Assembly: GCF_018598225.1 (NCBI RefSeq)
Contig: NZ_JAHESF010000013.1
Span: forward strand, 158,581 to 222,580
DNA length: 64,000 nucleotides
Reading direction: 5' to 3'
Origin: Chryseosolibacter histidinae
GTDB taxonomy: Bacteria; Bacteroidota; Bacteroidia; Cytophagales; Cyclobacteriaceae
Below are positions 17,001-27,096 of the stretch, piece after piece. A program made the position numbers and the translations under genes. Below the pieces are notes generated by a model. That model did no database searches and was not told the DNA's origin. It worked only from the letters and a program-made list of their open reading frames with translations. How positions within the stretch are numbered: the stretch's first letter is position 1; each line of letters begins with the position of its first letter.

Positions 17001-18308
17001 TCAATATTCGTTCTTTCCATCCAGGTCATCGATCAGCAAACTTTTGGTCTTGTTCAGGATGTCGTTGAAAAAGTTCTTTGACGATACCATCGGTTTTTTC
17101 ACGCGCGCGGCCTTCACCACTTCACGTGCCTCCTTGTAGCGATCCACACGCTCGTCCAGTGAACGGAAGCCTGAGAGCACCAATCCCACGGCCGTGGCAT
17201 ACATCGGGCTTTTTACGGCTTCGATCTTGCTTTTGCCCAGGTGTTCGTTCGGATAGCCTATGCGTGTATCCATGCCGGTCATGTATTCAACCAGTTGTTT
17301 AAGGCTGCTCAGCTGCGCGCCGCCACCGGTGATCACAATTCCGCCAGCCAATCTATTCTCATATCCCGAGCTGATGATCTCGGCGTGAGCCATTTCGATG
17401 ATCTCTTCCATACGCGCCTGGATGATGTTCGAAAGGTTCTTCACAGAGATCTCTTTCGCCGCCCGGTTGCGGATGCCGGGGATTGAAACGATCTCGTTCG
17501 GGCTTGCTTCTTCTGCGATGGCTTTGCCGAAACGTGTCTTCAGCTGCTCAGCCTGCTGCGGCAGCACCATCAGCCCTTGTTTGATATCGTTGGTGACAAT
17601 GTTGCCCCCGAACGGGATCACGGCTGTGTGGCGGATGATGTTGTCGTAGAAGATAGCGATGTCGGTGGTGCCGCCGCCAATGTCGATGAGGCAGACACCC
17701 GCTTCCTTCTCTTCGTCGCTGAGCACGGCAAGGCTAGAGGCGAGTGGCTCGAGGATCAGGTCATCGATCTCCAGTCCTTTTCTGCGCACGCACTTGTTGA
17801 TGTTATTGATAGCGTTGGTTTGGGCGGTGATGATGTGAAAGTCCGCTTCGAGGCGAACGCCCGACATCCCTACCGGTTCCTTGATGCCTTCCTCGTAGTC
17901 AACCATGTAATCCTGCGGCATCACGTGAATGATCTGGCTGCCCGGAGGAACCACCATCCGGTACATATCCTGCGTAAGGCGCTCAACATCGTCGATGGTG
18001 ATCTCGTCTTCACGCGAAGTACGGGTGATGCCTCCATGCTGGATAAAGCTGCGGATGTGCTGGCCCGCAATACCTACGTTGACAACACCTATATCAATGC
18101 CAGACTGATCTCCGGCTTCCTTGATCGCTTTTTCGATGGCATGTACAGTTTTATCGATGTTGAACACAATACCCTTTACTACACCTTCGGACTCAGCCTT
18201 CCCCATCCCGAGCACCTCCAGCTTGCCGAACTCATTCTTACGGCCTACGATCGCACAAATTTTCGTTGTGCCTATATCGAGACCGACTACGATTTTTTCC
18301 TGTTCCAT
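17001..18308 (-). CDS. ftsA: Cell division protein FtsA
   Basis: 435 residues, actin-like ATPase that tethers FtsZ to the membrane. Actin-fold motifs are seen: GLDIGTTKICAIVG (phosphate 1), CLIDIGGGTTDIAIF (phosphate 2) and GGIVITGGGAQL (adenosine). The 1C domain lies at about 85-165. The C-terminal tail (KSLLIDDLDGKNEY) is the position of the membrane-binding helix in other FtsA proteins but is acidic and not obviously amphipathic here. Between ftsQ and ftsZ; the gap to ftsQ (147 bp) holds a heptad array. Confidence 0.97.
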   Translation of the reverse strand: MEQEKIVVGLDIGTTKICAIVGRKNEFGKLEVLGMGKAESEGVVKGIVFNIDKTVHAIEKAIKEAGDQSGIDIGVVNVGIAGQHIRSFIQHGGITRTSREDEITIDDVERLTQDMYRMVVPPGSQIIHVMPQDYMVDYEEGIKEPVGMSGVRLEADFHIITAQTNAINNINKCVRRKGLEIDDLILEPLASSLAVLSDEEKEAGVCLIDIGGGTTDIAIFYDNIIRHTAVIPFGGNIVTNDIKQGLMVLPQQAEQLKTRFGKAIAEEASPNEIVSIPGIRNRAAKEISVKNLSNIIQARMEEIIEMAHAEIISSGYENRLAGGIVITGGGAQLSSLKQLVEYMTGMDTRIGYPNEHLGKSKIEAVKSPMYATAVGLVLSGFRSLDERVDRYKEAREVVKAARVKKPMVSSKNFFNDILNKTKSLLIDDLDGKNEY

Positions 18309-18402
18309 GGTTGTAAATCTTTTTATATGTGGTTGTTGTTGTCGCTCTTTGGTTTAATTCAATTCTTTCTTCTCTTATCTACTTTCTACTTTACCTTCTC
18401 CG

Positions 18403-18457
18403 AGTCCACCGACCACAGTCCACAGCTGCCGTGGACGTCGACTGTGGACTGTCGACT
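18403..18457. repeat. Heptad array with inverted arms between ftsQ and ftsA
   Basis: Left arm (18403-18425) reads GTCCACC, GACCACA, GTCCACA. Right arm (18431-18457) reads GTGGAC, GTCGACT, GTGGACT, GTCGACT and is the reverse complement pattern of the left arm. Only 5 bases separate the arms. The ftsQ stop TAG (18456-18458) overlaps the right arm, so the array begins exactly at the end of ftsQ. It lies inside the dcw operon. Confidence 0.8.
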
Positions 18458-19220
18458 ATTCTGCTACGATCTGCCCTTCGTATTCAAGGTTTACCCTGCT
18501 GTATTTATTCCATCCCACCCGCGGAAGCACTTCCTTATAAAAGATCCGAAGCTTCCTGAACTTCACTTCCAGGTTATCGGGTCTTCCGAATTCTATCTTC
18601 TCATCTCCTACCTGGGGAAAGAGCACGATCCTTGCCTTGTTATCAATGTCAAGCTCGGTGATCTGGGCTTTCCAGAAATCATCGTCATTGATCGTAGCCA
18701 GCATCTCCATGATCTGCTTGCCTTCTTCCGTCTCATGCATGTTCTGTTGCCGCAACAACTGTCTCACAAACGGTCCGCTGAGCAGGATCACCCGTGAAGT
18801 GAACTTCTCTGACACGGGCATAATGGTTCCGTCTTCCGCCACATAGCCATCAGGGCCATCGTTGCGCACGATCCTGGCGATGGGCCGGCGCAGTTTTACA
18901 TTCACGGTAAGATTCCCCTTCAGGTCGCTGTACAATTCGGCATCCTGGATGTACGGATCTACCTTGATCTTCTTTTCAATGGCCTTGAAGTTGAGCTTCT
19001 CGATGCTTGCACCGCGTATGTTTTCCTGGTTCACCTGCATCAGGTTTATAACATCCTGCTCCTCCACATAGTGGTTCTCATGGATGTTATCGATCCTGAT
19101 CTGAATATCGCGCACAGCAACCTCACCCTTCATCCTTTCTGTGAAAGCTATCAATCCAAACACCGCTACCAACACCGCACCAATCTTCAGCTCGCGCTTG
19201 ATGTTGAGCTTATACTTCAT
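18456..19220 (-). CDS. ftsQ: Cell division protein FtsQ
   Basis: 254 residues. A short cytoplasmic start is followed by one membrane segment (about 10-27, IGAVLVAVFGLIAF), then a POTRA domain (about 35-105) with DIQIRIDNIHENHYVEEQDV and the FtsQ beta domain with PIARIVRNDGPDGYVAEDGT. It links cytoplasmic and periplasmic division proteins. The start overlaps the murC end by 11 bp. Its C-terminus ends at the stop supplied by the heptad array. Confidence 0.9.
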   Translation of the reverse strand: MKYKLNIKRELKIGAVLVAVFGLIAFTERMKGEVAVRDIQIRIDNIHENHYVEEQDVINLMQVNQENIRGASIEKLNFKAIEKKIKVDPYIQDAELYSDLKGNLTVNVKLRRPIARIVRNDGPDGYVAEDGTIMPVSEKFTSRVILLSGPFVRQLLRQQNMHETEEGKQIMEMLATINDDDFWKAQITELDIDNKARIVLFPQVGDEKIEFGRPDNLEVKFRKLRIFYKEVLPRVGWNKYSRVNLEYEGQIVAE

Positions 19221-20604
19221 ATTTTTTGTTCAGCATATTGCGAATCGGTTCAATAAAGGTATCTATATCGCCTGCCCCTACCGTGGCGAGCACATCGATG
19301 TCCATATTCTCAAGTTTTTGCATGAGGTCGCCTTTGTTGCAGCGGATCTTCACGGCACTGGTCACGTCTTTGAAGATCATGTTCGCATCCACGCCGGGGA
19401 TCGGCAGCTCACGTGCAGGATAGATGTCCATCAGCAGGAGCTCGTCCGCCAGGCTAAGGCTTTGTGAGAACCCTTCTGCAAAGTCGCGCGTACGCGTAAA
19501 CAGGTGCGGCTGAAAGATCACCGTCAGCTTTCTGTTAGGGTACATAGACTTCATCGACCTGAGAAAAGCTTCGATCTCTGCCGGGTGATGGGCGTAATCG
19601 TCAACGTAGATCACCTTTTTGCCTTTCACCACAAACTCGAACCTGCGCTTCACACCGGTGAACGACTCCAGCGCCTTTTTAATGGTCTGAAGGTCGACGC
19701 CACAATGGCTGGCAGCAACAGAGGCTGCGATAGCATTTTCAATGTTATGAAAACCGGGGACACCGAGCCTGATTCGTTCGACCTTTCCCAATCCATGGAT
19801 GTCGAATTCAAAAAATCCGCTACTCGCGGTAATGTTGCCGGCAAAAAACTGTCCCCGGCTCATGCTGTAGATATTTTTAGTAACGTGGTTAACGTCTGCC
19901 GCGAGCTTTTCAGCTACTGACTCGTGGATAACGAGATAACCGCCTTTATTGATCTGTTTGATATAGTCTTTGAACGACGTGATAACACTCTCGTGATCTC
20001 CATAGATATCGAGGTGATCGGCATCGGCTGAGGTAACGATCGCGATCTGCGGGAACAAACGCAGGAAAGAACGATCGAACTCATCGGCTTCCGCCACAGC
20101 GATGGTATCTTTTGTAACCTCACCCTGCATCACCAGGTTGGAGTTGTAGTTGGTGGTGATACCCCCCAGGAATGCCACCATATTTTTGCCCGCTGTTTTC
20201 AAAATGTGTGCCACCATAGACGAGGTTGTGGTTTTGCCGTGGGTGCCGGCAACACCGATGGTGACATAATCCTTCGAGATGAGGCCCAGCACTTCCGAGC
20301 GCTTCATGATGGTATAACCATTCTCTTTCAGGTAAGCATGTTCCTTGTGATCTTTCGGGATAGCCGGTGTGAAGATCACCAGCGTTCTGTCTTTACCGTC
20401 GATCACTTCTTTGGGCATGGACTGCACGTTGTCGTCAAAGTGTATGACCATACCTTCCTGCTGCAGCGAAGACGTGAGCGCAGTAGCGGTTTTATCGTAA
20501 CCCGAAACCCTCAGTCCCTTCTTCATGAACCAGCGTGCCAGCGCACTCATACCGATACCGCCGATGCCGAGGAAATAAATGTTATCGTACTGTTCTAACT
20601 TCAC
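19210..20604 (-). CDS. murC: UDP-N-acetylmuramate--L-alanine ligase MurC
   Basis: 464 residues, cytoplasmic ligase that adds L-alanine to UDP-MurNAc using ATP. The N-terminal Rossmann motif FLGIGGIGMSALA, the ATP loop GTHGKTTTSSM, the central EADEFDRSFL and the C-terminal DDYAHHPAEI are the MurC signatures. The start codon is GTG, 3 bases after the murG stop; no nearer ATG keeps the N-terminal Rossmann loop. Confidence 0.97.
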   Translation of the reverse strand: MKLEQYDNIYFLGIGGIGMSALARWFMKKGLRVSGYDKTATALTSSLQQEGMVIHFDDNVQSMPKEVIDGKDRTLVIFTPAIPKDHKEHAYLKENGYTIMKRSEVLGLISKDYVTIGVAGTHGKTTTSSMVAHILKTAGKNMVAFLGGITTNYNSNLVMQGEVTKDTIAVAEADEFDRSFLRLFPQIAIVTSADADHLDIYGDHESVITSFKDYIKQINKGGYLVIHESVAEKLAADVNHVTKNIYSMSRGQFFAGNITASSGFFEFDIHGLGKVERIRLGVPGFHNIENAIAASVAASHCGVDLQTIKKALESFTGVKRRFEFVVKGKKVIYVDDYAHHPAEIEAFLRSMKSMYPNRKLTVIFQPHLFTRTRDFAEGFSQSLSLADELLLMDIYPARELPIPGVDANMIFKDVTSAVKIRCNKGDLMQKLENMDIDVLATVGAGDIDTFIEPIRNMLNKKYEV

Positions 20605-20607
20605 TGC

Positions 20608-21729
20608 TTATACCTTCGCAGGTTTTATAATTTTTTCAATTTCATTAACAATGTCTTCCGTAGCATTGGGGCGCGCCAGCTTTTTGATGTTCACACCCAG
20701 CTTCAGGGCCAGCTGCTCATCGAACAACAGCTTCAGCGCTTCATCTACCAGGTTCTCTCTCGCATCCTTATCAGCCACCAGCAGGGCGGCATCTTTTTCC
20801 ACCAACGCCATGGCATTTTTAGTCTGATGGTCTTCTGCCACATTCGGCGACGGCACCAGGATGGTGGGCTTGCCGGCGATACAAAGCTCTGACACTGCGA
20901 GGGCACCGGAACGCGAGATCACAACATCGGCAGCGGCGTAGGCAAGGTCCATCTCTTTTACAAAGTCATGCACCCTGAGCCTTCTCATATCGTACTTCGT
21001 CAGCTGTGCCCTGTAGGCTTCGTAGTATCCTTTGCCGGTCTGCCAGATCACCTGCACCTGAGCGTCAATAAGTTTCTCGATACCGGCCAGCAGGCTCTCG
21101 TTGATGGTTCGGGCACCGAGGCTTCCGCCGATCACCAGCAGGGTCTTGCGGTTGCTCTCGAAACCGAAATGTGTTCTTCCCTTCTCTCTTTTCTGCGCTA
21201 CCGCGATAATGTCTTTTCTCACCGGGTTGCCTGTGAGTACGAGCTTATCTTTCGGGAAATATTTTTCCATGCCTTCATAGGCAACGCACACCTTACTGGC
21301 CTTCTCCGCCACCTGCTTGTTGGCAAGGCCTGCGAAAGAGTTCTGCTCCTGGATCAGGGCAGGTATACCGAAACGCGTCGCAGCCATCATGATGGGGCCA
21401 CTCGCATATCCGCCAGTGCCCACCACCACGTGAGGCTGGTATCGTTTAATGATCATTGCTGCGCGCACGTAGCTCACCACCAGCTTCACTGGGAACAACA
21501 GGTTAGAAAAGGTCAGCTTTCGCTGAAGCCCGCTGATCCACAATCCCATGATCTTGTAACCGGCCTCCGGAACCCGTGTCATCTCCATTCTTCCCTTGGC
21601 TCCCACAAAAAGGATCTGGGCATCCGGATACCGTTCGCGGAATGCGTTGGCAATGGCGATGGCCGGAAAAATGTGGCCTCCGGTTCCGCCTCCGCTGATG
21701 ATCAGGCGATATGGTTGTTCTTTACTCAC
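20608..21729 (-). CDS. murG: Undecaprenyl-PP-MurNAc-pentapeptide GlcNAc transferase MurG
   Basis: 373 residues, peripheral membrane glycosyltransferase converting lipid I to lipid II. GT-B fold with the N-terminal loop SGGGTGGHIFPAIA, the second glycine loop VVGTGGYASGP, and the donor-site LVIGGSLGART and SRSGALAVSEL. Starts at GTG, which overlaps the ftsW stop (GTGA), suggesting translational coupling. Confidence 0.97.
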   Translation of the reverse strand: MSKEQPYRLIISGGGTGGHIFPAIAIANAFRERYPDAQILFVGAKGRMEMTRVPEAGYKIMGLWISGLQRKLTFSNLLFPVKLVVSYVRAAMIIKRYQPHVVVGTGGYASGPIMMAATRFGIPALIQEQNSFAGLANKQVAEKASKVCVAYEGMEKYFPKDKLVLTGNPVRKDIIAVAQKREKGRTHFGFESNRKTLLVIGGSLGARTINESLLAGIEKLIDAQVQVIWQTGKGYYEAYRAQLTKYDMRRLRVHDFVKEMDLAYAAADVVISRSGALAVSELCIAGKPTILVPSPNVAEDHQTKNAMALVEKDAALLVADKDARENLVDEALKLLFDEQLALKLGVNIKKLARPNATEDIVNEIEKIIKPAKV

Positions 21730-22940
21730 GCTGCCTGCGCTGTTGATACGTTCTTATTTTCTTTTGTATTCTCCTTCGTGTTCTCTTTCGCTTCGCCATT
21801 CACCGGTTGCTTCTGCCAGGGCTGATCCTGCTCGCCCCTGCTTACACTCAGCACAATGCCCAACGCAAGCCCCGTGAACACCATCGACGTTCCTCCCATG
21901 GAGATCAGGGGCAGTGGCTGACCGGTGATCGGTCCCAGGCCTACAACAACACCCATGTTCACCATCGCCTGGCAGACCAGATCGAAACACAAACCTGCCG
22001 AAAGCAGTCCTCCGAAAGCGCGCTCACTGTTATAGGCCGCCTTCATGCCGCGATGCAACAGCAGGAGATACAATGCCACTACTACGATGCCTCCTATCAT
22101 TCCATATTCCTCAATGAGGATGGCGAAGATAAAATCCGCAAAAGGGTTCGGCAGGATGTTCCGTTGATCGCTGTTGCCAGGGCCTTTTCCTGTCACCCCA
22201 CCCGTGGCGATGGCGATGTAGCCGTGCTTGGCCTGGAACTGAGGTTCCTTTTCTCCCTGCACGAATGCAGCAAAATCCTTGATACGCGAAACCATCGTTC
22301 CGCCGCGTACACCGAATTTGAATGCCAACGCTCCGAACAACACGCCAACAAAAAGCAGCATGGCTAGATACTTGGTCGGCACCCGTCCGATGAACATGAT
22401 CAGCATACAGGTGATCAGCAACAGGATGGCCGTCGACATATTCGTAAGGGCGATCAATCCGCAGATCACGCCACACCAGAACAGAATGGGGATCAGCGAT
22501 TCTTTGATGTCATCGATATTCTGCTGGCGTTTGGATAACATGCTTGCCAGGTTCACGATCAATGCCAAGCTGGCAAAATCGGAAGGCTGGAATGATCCTA
22601 CCAATGGCACTTCGATCCAGCGCGCCGCATTATTAACGGTGGTACCATTCACGAAGGTGTAGATCAGCAACGGGATGCTTACCCACAACGCGAGCCTTGA
22701 AAGCCTGGAGTAGTAACGATAATCCACTTTATGCGCGAACCACATCGCCGTAAGGCCAATGACCACGTGCAGCGTATGTTTGAAAAGGAAGAACTCGGGA
22801 CTCACTGTCTTCTTGAAAGCCAGTGTACCGATGGAGCTGTACACCACGAGTATGCTGATCATCGACAGCGCAAACACCACCGCCCAGATGACCCTGTCAC
22901 CCTGGAGATTGTTGTCGGCCCATTCCTTCACTTTTTTCAT
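21726..22940 (-). CDS. ftsW: Lipid II polymerase FtsW (SEDS family)
   Basis: 404 residues with about ten membrane segments. SEDS features seen: the loop with GAARWIEVPLVGSFQPSDFA, including the catalytic-region Pro/Ser residues, and the C-terminal GLGPITGQPLPLISMGGTSM. The cytoplasmic tail is Lys/Glu/Asn-rich with ENTKENTKEN repeats. Works with the PBP encoded by ftsI to build septal peptidoglycan. FtsW rather than RodA is chosen from its place between murD and murG. Confidence 0.95.
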   Translation of the reverse strand: MKKVKEWADNNLQGDRVIWAVVFALSMISILVVYSSIGTLAFKKTVSPEFFLFKHTLHVVIGLTAMWFAHKVDYRYYSRLSRLALWVSIPLLIYTFVNGTTVNNAARWIEVPLVGSFQPSDFASLALIVNLASMLSKRQQNIDDIKESLIPILFWCGVICGLIALTNMSTAILLLITCMLIMFIGRVPTKYLAMLLFVGVLFGALAFKFGVRGGTMVSRIKDFAAFVQGEKEPQFQAKHGYIAIATGGVTGKGPGNSDQRNILPNPFADFIFAILIEEYGMIGGIVVVALYLLLLHRGMKAAYNSERAFGGLLSAGLCFDLVCQAMVNMGVVVGLGPITGQPLPLISMGGTSMVFTGLALGIVLSVSRGEQDQPWQKQPVNGEAKENTKENTKENKNVSTAQAA

Positions 22941-22969
22941 AGCTGTGAATATTACACTACTTCTAACCC

Positions 22970-22996
22970 CTAAATTCTATATTCTAAATTCTTTCC
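22970..22996. repeat. Short heptad array between murD and ftsW
   Basis: CTAAATT, CTATATT, CTAAATT, then CTTTCCT: 7-bp period over about 27 bp in the 61-bp murD-ftsW gap. One arm only. It starts 5 bases after the murD stop in mRNA sense. Confidence 0.55.
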
Positions 22997-23001
22997 TTCA
23001 C

Positions 23002-24363
23002 TCATTTTCCTTCGATCTCCTTCTTCAGCTCCGCTACTGCTTTTCTGAACTGATCGCCCCTGTCTTCATAATTCCTGAACAGGTCGAAACTTGCGCAGGC
23101 CGGAGATAGCAGCACCACATCTCCTTCCCTGCCAGCCTTCAGCGCCATACGCACCAGCTCCGGAACACTCTGCGTTTCCTGGATCTCGGGCACTACACCA
23201 CCGAATGCTTTTTTCAGTTTTTCATTATCCTTGCCGAGGCAGATCAGCACTTTCACTTTCTTCTTTACATCCTCTTTGATGAGGTTGTAATCATTGCCTT
23301 TGTCAATACCTCCCGCAATCCACACCAGTGGCTTGTCATAGCTACCCAGCGCGTAGACAACGGAGTCCACATTGGTAGCTTTGGAGTCATTGACGAACTC
23401 AATGCCTTTGATCGTTCCCACCGGCTCGAGGCGGTGAGGAGCGTTCTTGAACGTTTTCAGTCCTTCCTTGATCGCCTCCACTTCCACACCTGCCAGTACC
23501 GCTGCCGATACCGAAGCCATGGTATTGATCAGGTTGTGTGGCCCTTTCAGCGTGGTTTCACTTTGGGCGATGCTGAAACGTTTGCCAGCAATATCAAAGG
23601 TCATCTTCTCTCCATCGAACCGTACAGGAACACCGGATGCCGGGTTTAGTGAAACAGCAACCTCTTGCGGAACCACGGCCCGTGTTTTCAGGTCGGTGGC
23701 GATCACTGCATCATCTGCATAATAGATGAAGTGTTGCTGTGGCTCCATGTTCTCGATGAGCTGGAATTTGGAGTTCACATAGTTCTGCATGTTATACTCG
23801 TAGCGATCCAAATGATCAGGCGTAATGTTGAGCAATATCCCGATGTCTGGTTTGAACGTCTCTGTTCCGTCAAGCTGAAAGCTGCTCATCTCCAGCACAT
23901 ACCAGTCGAACTTCTGCTGCGCTACCTGGCGCGCCATGCTGAAGCCCACATTGCCCGCCAACGCCACGCTCATGCCTGCACTTTTCATCAGGTGATACGT
24001 GAGCAATGTGGTAGTGGTCTTTCCGTTGGTGCCAGTGATCGCCGCAATTTTGCTGTCGCCGATATACCGGTACGCAAACTCGATCTCATCGATGATCGAG
24101 ATATGCGCGTACTTCACTTTTTTAATGATCTCCGCTTTCTCAGGAATTCCCGGGCTTTTAATGATCAGCGACGCATTGAGGATCTGATCTTCTGTATGAA
24201 GCCCTTCTTCGAACGCAATGCCATGCTGCTTCAGCTCAGCCTTGTATTTTTCCTTGATCTGCCCCTGATCTGAAACAAAAACGTCATAACCTTTCGCTTT
24301 CGCGAGCAAGGCTGCGCCCGTTCCGCTTTCTCCCGCACCTAAAATTACTATCCGCTCTTTCAT
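23002..24363 (-). CDS. murD: UDP-N-acetylmuramoylalanine--D-glutamate ligase MurD
   Basis: 453 residues from the chosen start [14 protein letters not shown]. An upstream in-frame Met at 24417 would add 18 residues that overlap mraY and resemble nothing. The chosen ATG overlaps the mraY stop (ATGA), as expected in a coupled operon. ATP loop [11 protein letters not shown], then [12 protein letters not shown] and the C-terminal [11 protein letters not shown] are seen. Adds D-glutamate to UDP-MurNAc-L-Ala in the cytoplasm. Confidence 0.97.
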   Translation of the reverse strand: MKERIVILGAGESGTGAALLAKAKGYDVFVSDQGQIKEKYKAELKQHGIAFEEGLHTEDQILNASLIIKSPGIPEKAEIIKKVKYAHISIIDEIEFAYRYIGDSKIAAITGTNGKTTTTLLTYHLMKSAGMSVALAGNVGFSMARQVAQQKFDWYVLEMSSFQLDGTETFKPDIGILLNITPDHLDRYEYNMQNYVNSKFQLIENMEPQQHFIYYADDAVIATDLKTRAVVPQEVAVSLNPASGVPVRFDGEKMTFDIAGKRFSIAQSETTLKGPHNLINTMASVSAAVLAGVEVEAIKEGLKTFKNAPHRLEPVGTIKGIEFVNDSKATNVDSVVYALGSYDKPLVWIAGGIDKGNDYNLIKEDVKKKVKVLICLGKDNEKLKKAFGGVVPEIQETQSVPELVRMALKAGREGDVVLLSPACASFDLFRNYEDRGDQFRKAVAELKKEIEGK

Positions 24364-25589
24364 CTCAGTTTCAGGGTTGCAAGTGTTAAAATCGCCAGCA
24401 ATATTCCGATGATCCAAAACCGCGTTACGATCTTGGCTTCGGGTATGTTCAGCTTCTGATAATGGTGATGCAGCGGCGACATCAGGAATACCCTGCGGCC
24501 TTCACCGTATTTTTTCTTCGTGTATTTGAAGTACGCCACCTGGATCACTACCGACAGGTTCTCCACGATAAAGATCCCGCACAATACCGGGATCAAAAGC
24601 TCTTTCCTTACCGCCAGGGCAAGCACGGCGATCACACCACCCAACGTGAGGCTACCGGTATCGCCCATGAACACCTGCGCGGGAAAAGCGTTGTACCAGA
24701 GAAATCCCAGACACGCACCGACAAACGCCGTACAGAAGATCACAAGCTCGGCCAGGTTCGGGATGTACATAATGTTCAGATAATTACTGAAGTCGATACG
24801 ACCCGACAGATAGGCCAGGATAGCGATCGTGATCCCGATGATGCCCGAAGTGCCCGCTGCCAGTCCATCGATACCGTCTGTGATATTCGCACCATTAGAG
24901 ATGGCCGTGATCACCAGGATCACCACCAGCGTATAGATCACCCAGGTGTACTCGTCCGGAACAAAGGGTACCAGGTCATTGTAATCAAGCTCATTGTTCT
25001 TCAGGAAAGGAACTGTGGTCTTGGTAGACTTGACGTCCTTAAATCCTACGTTACCTTCTTCGTTCCGCTGAAGCTCATTCATCTGCACCGTAGAGATCTC
25101 GGAAGGACTTACTTCACGCACTACCACATCCTGACTGAAATACAGTGTCAGGCCAACGATCAGGCCCAACCCCACCTGCCCTACGATCTTAAAACGACCG
25201 GCGAGTCCTTTTTTATCTTTTTTGAAAACCTTAATGTAGTCATCCAGGAATCCGATCAAACCCAGCCATACCGTTGTGATCAGCAGCAGGATGATGTAAA
25301 TGTTGTCGACCTTGGCAAACAACAGGGTGGGCACCAGGATCGCGGCAATAATGATCAACCCGCCCATGGTCGGGGTTCCCTTCTTCGACAGCTGGCCTTC
25401 GAGGCCGAGGTCGCGGATATCTTCACCGATCTGTTTCTTTCTCAAAAAATTGATCAGGGTCTTTCCATAGGTAATGGTGATCAGCAAAGAGAAAAATGCC
25501 GCCATTCCCGCACGGAAGGAGATGTATTGAAATACACCCGCTCCCGGTATGTCTAATTGATCAAGATATTCGAATAAATAATACAGCAT
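24360..25589 (-). CDS. mraY: Phospho-MurNAc-pentapeptide transferase MraY
   Basis: 409 residues with about ten membrane segments; makes lipid I on undecaprenyl phosphate. Signatures: [11 protein letters not shown], the catalytic aspartates [10 protein letters not shown] and [23 protein letters not shown], and PLHHHYQKL. It is longer than the usual 360 residues because of a polar loop at about 165-215 (between [10 protein letters not shown] and LVPFVPDEY), a feature I associate with Bacteroidota MraY proteins. Confidence 0.97.
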   Translation of the reverse strand: MLYYLFEYLDQLDIPGAGVFQYISFRAGMAAFFSLLITITYGKTLINFLRKKQIGEDIRDLGLEGQLSKKGTPTMGGLIIIAAILVPTLLFAKVDNIYIILLLITTVWLGLIGFLDDYIKVFKKDKKGLAGRFKIVGQVGLGLIVGLTLYFSQDVVVREVSPSEISTVQMNELQRNEEGNVGFKDVKSTKTTVPFLKNNELDYNDLVPFVPDEYTWVIYTLVVILVITAISNGANITDGIDGLAAGTSGIIGITIAILAYLSGRIDFSNYLNIMYIPNLAELVIFCTAFVGACLGFLWYNAFPAQVFMGDTGSLTLGGVIAVLALAVRKELLIPVLCGIFIVENLSVVIQVAYFKYTKKKYGEGRRVFLMSPLHHHYQKLNIPEAKIVTRFWIIGILLAILTLATLKLR

Positions 25590-25595
25590 CTATTT

Positions 25596-25618
25596 CTTAA
25601 TTGTCAATTATCAATCCC
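25596..25618. repeat. Very short heptad-like array between murE and mraY
   Basis: CTTAATT, GTCAATT, ATCAATC in the 33-bp murE-mraY gap, period 7 over about 23 bp. One arm. In isolation this would be ignored; it is listed because the same period recurs in other gaps. Confidence 0.4.
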
Positions 25619-25622
25619 ATCA

Positions 25623-27086
25623 TTAATTACTAAACAGTTTTAACATCCGGTCAACAACCTCTCTGTCATCGAAGGGATGCTTCACGCCCTTGATCTCCTG
25701 GTAGGTCTCATGGCCTTTGCCGGCGATCAGCACAATATCTTTTCCCTTGGCCATCATACAGGCGGTCTTGATAGCTTCTTCACGGTCTGCGATCACCAGC
25801 GTTTTGCGCGCTTCAGTGGGCAGAATACCGGTCTGCATATCGCGGATGATGTCCATCGGGTCCTCATCCCTCGGGTTATCAGAGGTGAGCACAACCTTAT
25901 CGCTCAGCCTGCACGCGATGGAAGCCATCAGCGGACGTTTTGTTTTATCACGGTTGCCGCCACATCCCACTACGGTGATCACCTGCTCCTGCCCCGTGCG
26001 GAACTGCGCGATGGTCTCGAGCACGTTCTTCAGCGCATCAGGCGTATGGGCGTAGTCAACAATGGCTGTGAACTTCGACCCCGGAGCAACCAGCTCGAAC
26101 CTGCCCGGCGCGCCACGCAAAGACGACAGCTGCGTAAGCACTTCATCTGAATCTTCACCCAGCAACACCGCGGCGCCATACACGCCCAGCAGGTTGTAGG
26201 CATTGAAGTCGCCGATCATCTTGAACCAAACGCTCTTGCCGGCAACTTCCAGCTCCAATCCCTCGATGGAGTTGGTGATGATCTTTCCTTTATAGTCAAC
26301 CATCTTCTTCAGCCCAAAAGAATATTTCTTCGCCTTCGTATTCTGGATCATGACCATACCACGTTTATCGTCGGCATTCACCAGGGCGAAAGCATCGCTG
26401 TTCAATTCATCGAAATATTTTTTCTTGGCCTTGATGTAGTTCTCAAAGGTCTTGTGATAATCGAGGTGATCGTGTGTGATGTTCGTAAACAACGCGCCCG
26501 CAAACTTCAGCCCCGCAATACGCTCCTGGTCCACCGCATGTGAGCTCACCTCCATAAACGCGTAGGCGCATGCAACGTCAACCATCTTCCGCAGCAGCTC
26601 ATTCAGCTGGATAGGATCCGGTGTTGTATGTGTTGAAGGAATCACCTGGTCGCCGATCCTGTTCTCAACCGTTGAGATCATGCCAGCCTTGTAACCCAAC
26701 CGGCTGAAGAGCTGGTACAGCAGGGTTACCGTGGTGGTTTTACCATTGGTGCCTGTAACGCCCACCAGTTTCAGTTTTTCAGAAGGGTTGCCGAACCAGT
26801 TCGCCGCAATGATGCCCAACGCCTGTGCGCTGTCTTTGACGGTAACATAGGTGATGCTCTCGTTCACCGTGTCCGGCAGCCTCTCGCACACAATCACCTG
26901 CGCGCCGAGGTCCGCAGCTTTGTCCATGAACTGATGTCCGTCAGATAATGTGCCTTTCACCGCTACGAATAAAAAGCCGGACTGCACTTTGCGTGAATCG
27001 AAGCAAATACCTTTCACCTCAACGTTCATGTTTCCGAACGATGAAGTAAGGGACACCTTGTACAATATATCTTTCAATTCACGCAT
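25623..27086 (-). CDS. murE: UDP-MurNAc-tripeptide synthetase MurE
   Basis: 487 residues. Adds the third amino acid, which I take to be meso-diaminopimelate from the C-terminal DNPRDEDPMDI pattern (DNPR is the meso-DAP signature). ATP loop [15 protein letters not shown], substrate region STHTTPDPIQLNELL, and ITHDHLDYHKTFENY are visible. Lies 10 bp after ftsI. Confidence 0.97.
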   Translation of the reverse strand: MRELKDILYKVSLTSSFGNMNVEVKGICFDSRKVQSGFLFVAVKGTLSDGHQFMDKAADLGAQVIVCERLPDTVNESITYVTVKDSAQALGIIAANWFGNPSEKLKLVGVTGTNGKTTTVTLLYQLFSRLGYKAGMISTVENRIGDQVIPSTHTTPDPIQLNELLRKMVDVACAYAFMEVSSHAVDQERIAGLKFAGALFTNITHDHLDYHKTFENYIKAKKKYFDELNSDAFALVNADDKRGMVMIQNTKAKKYSFGLKKMVDYKGKIITNSIEGLELEVAGKSVWFKMIGDFNAYNLLGVYGAAVLLGEDSDEVLTQLSSLRGAPGRFELVAPGSKFTAIVDYAHTPDALKNVLETIAQFRTGQEQVITVVGCGGNRDKTKRPLMASIACRLSDKVVLTSDNPRDEDPMDIIRDMQTGILPTEARKTLVIADREEAIKTACMMAKGKDIVLIAGKGHETYQEIKGVKHPFDDREVVDRMLKLFSN

Positions 27087-27096
27087 GTGCTCTCAT

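Noticed and set aside
17577..18797. 406-codon plus-strand open frame
   Set aside because: Antisense shadow of ftsA and ftsQ, both with clear family motifs.
20968..21825. 285-codon plus-strand open frame
   Set aside because: Antisense of murG and the ftsW end.
24462..25556. 364-codon plus-strand open frame
   Set aside because: Antisense of mraY; composition rich in His/Gln/Arg as expected from reverse reading of membrane codons.
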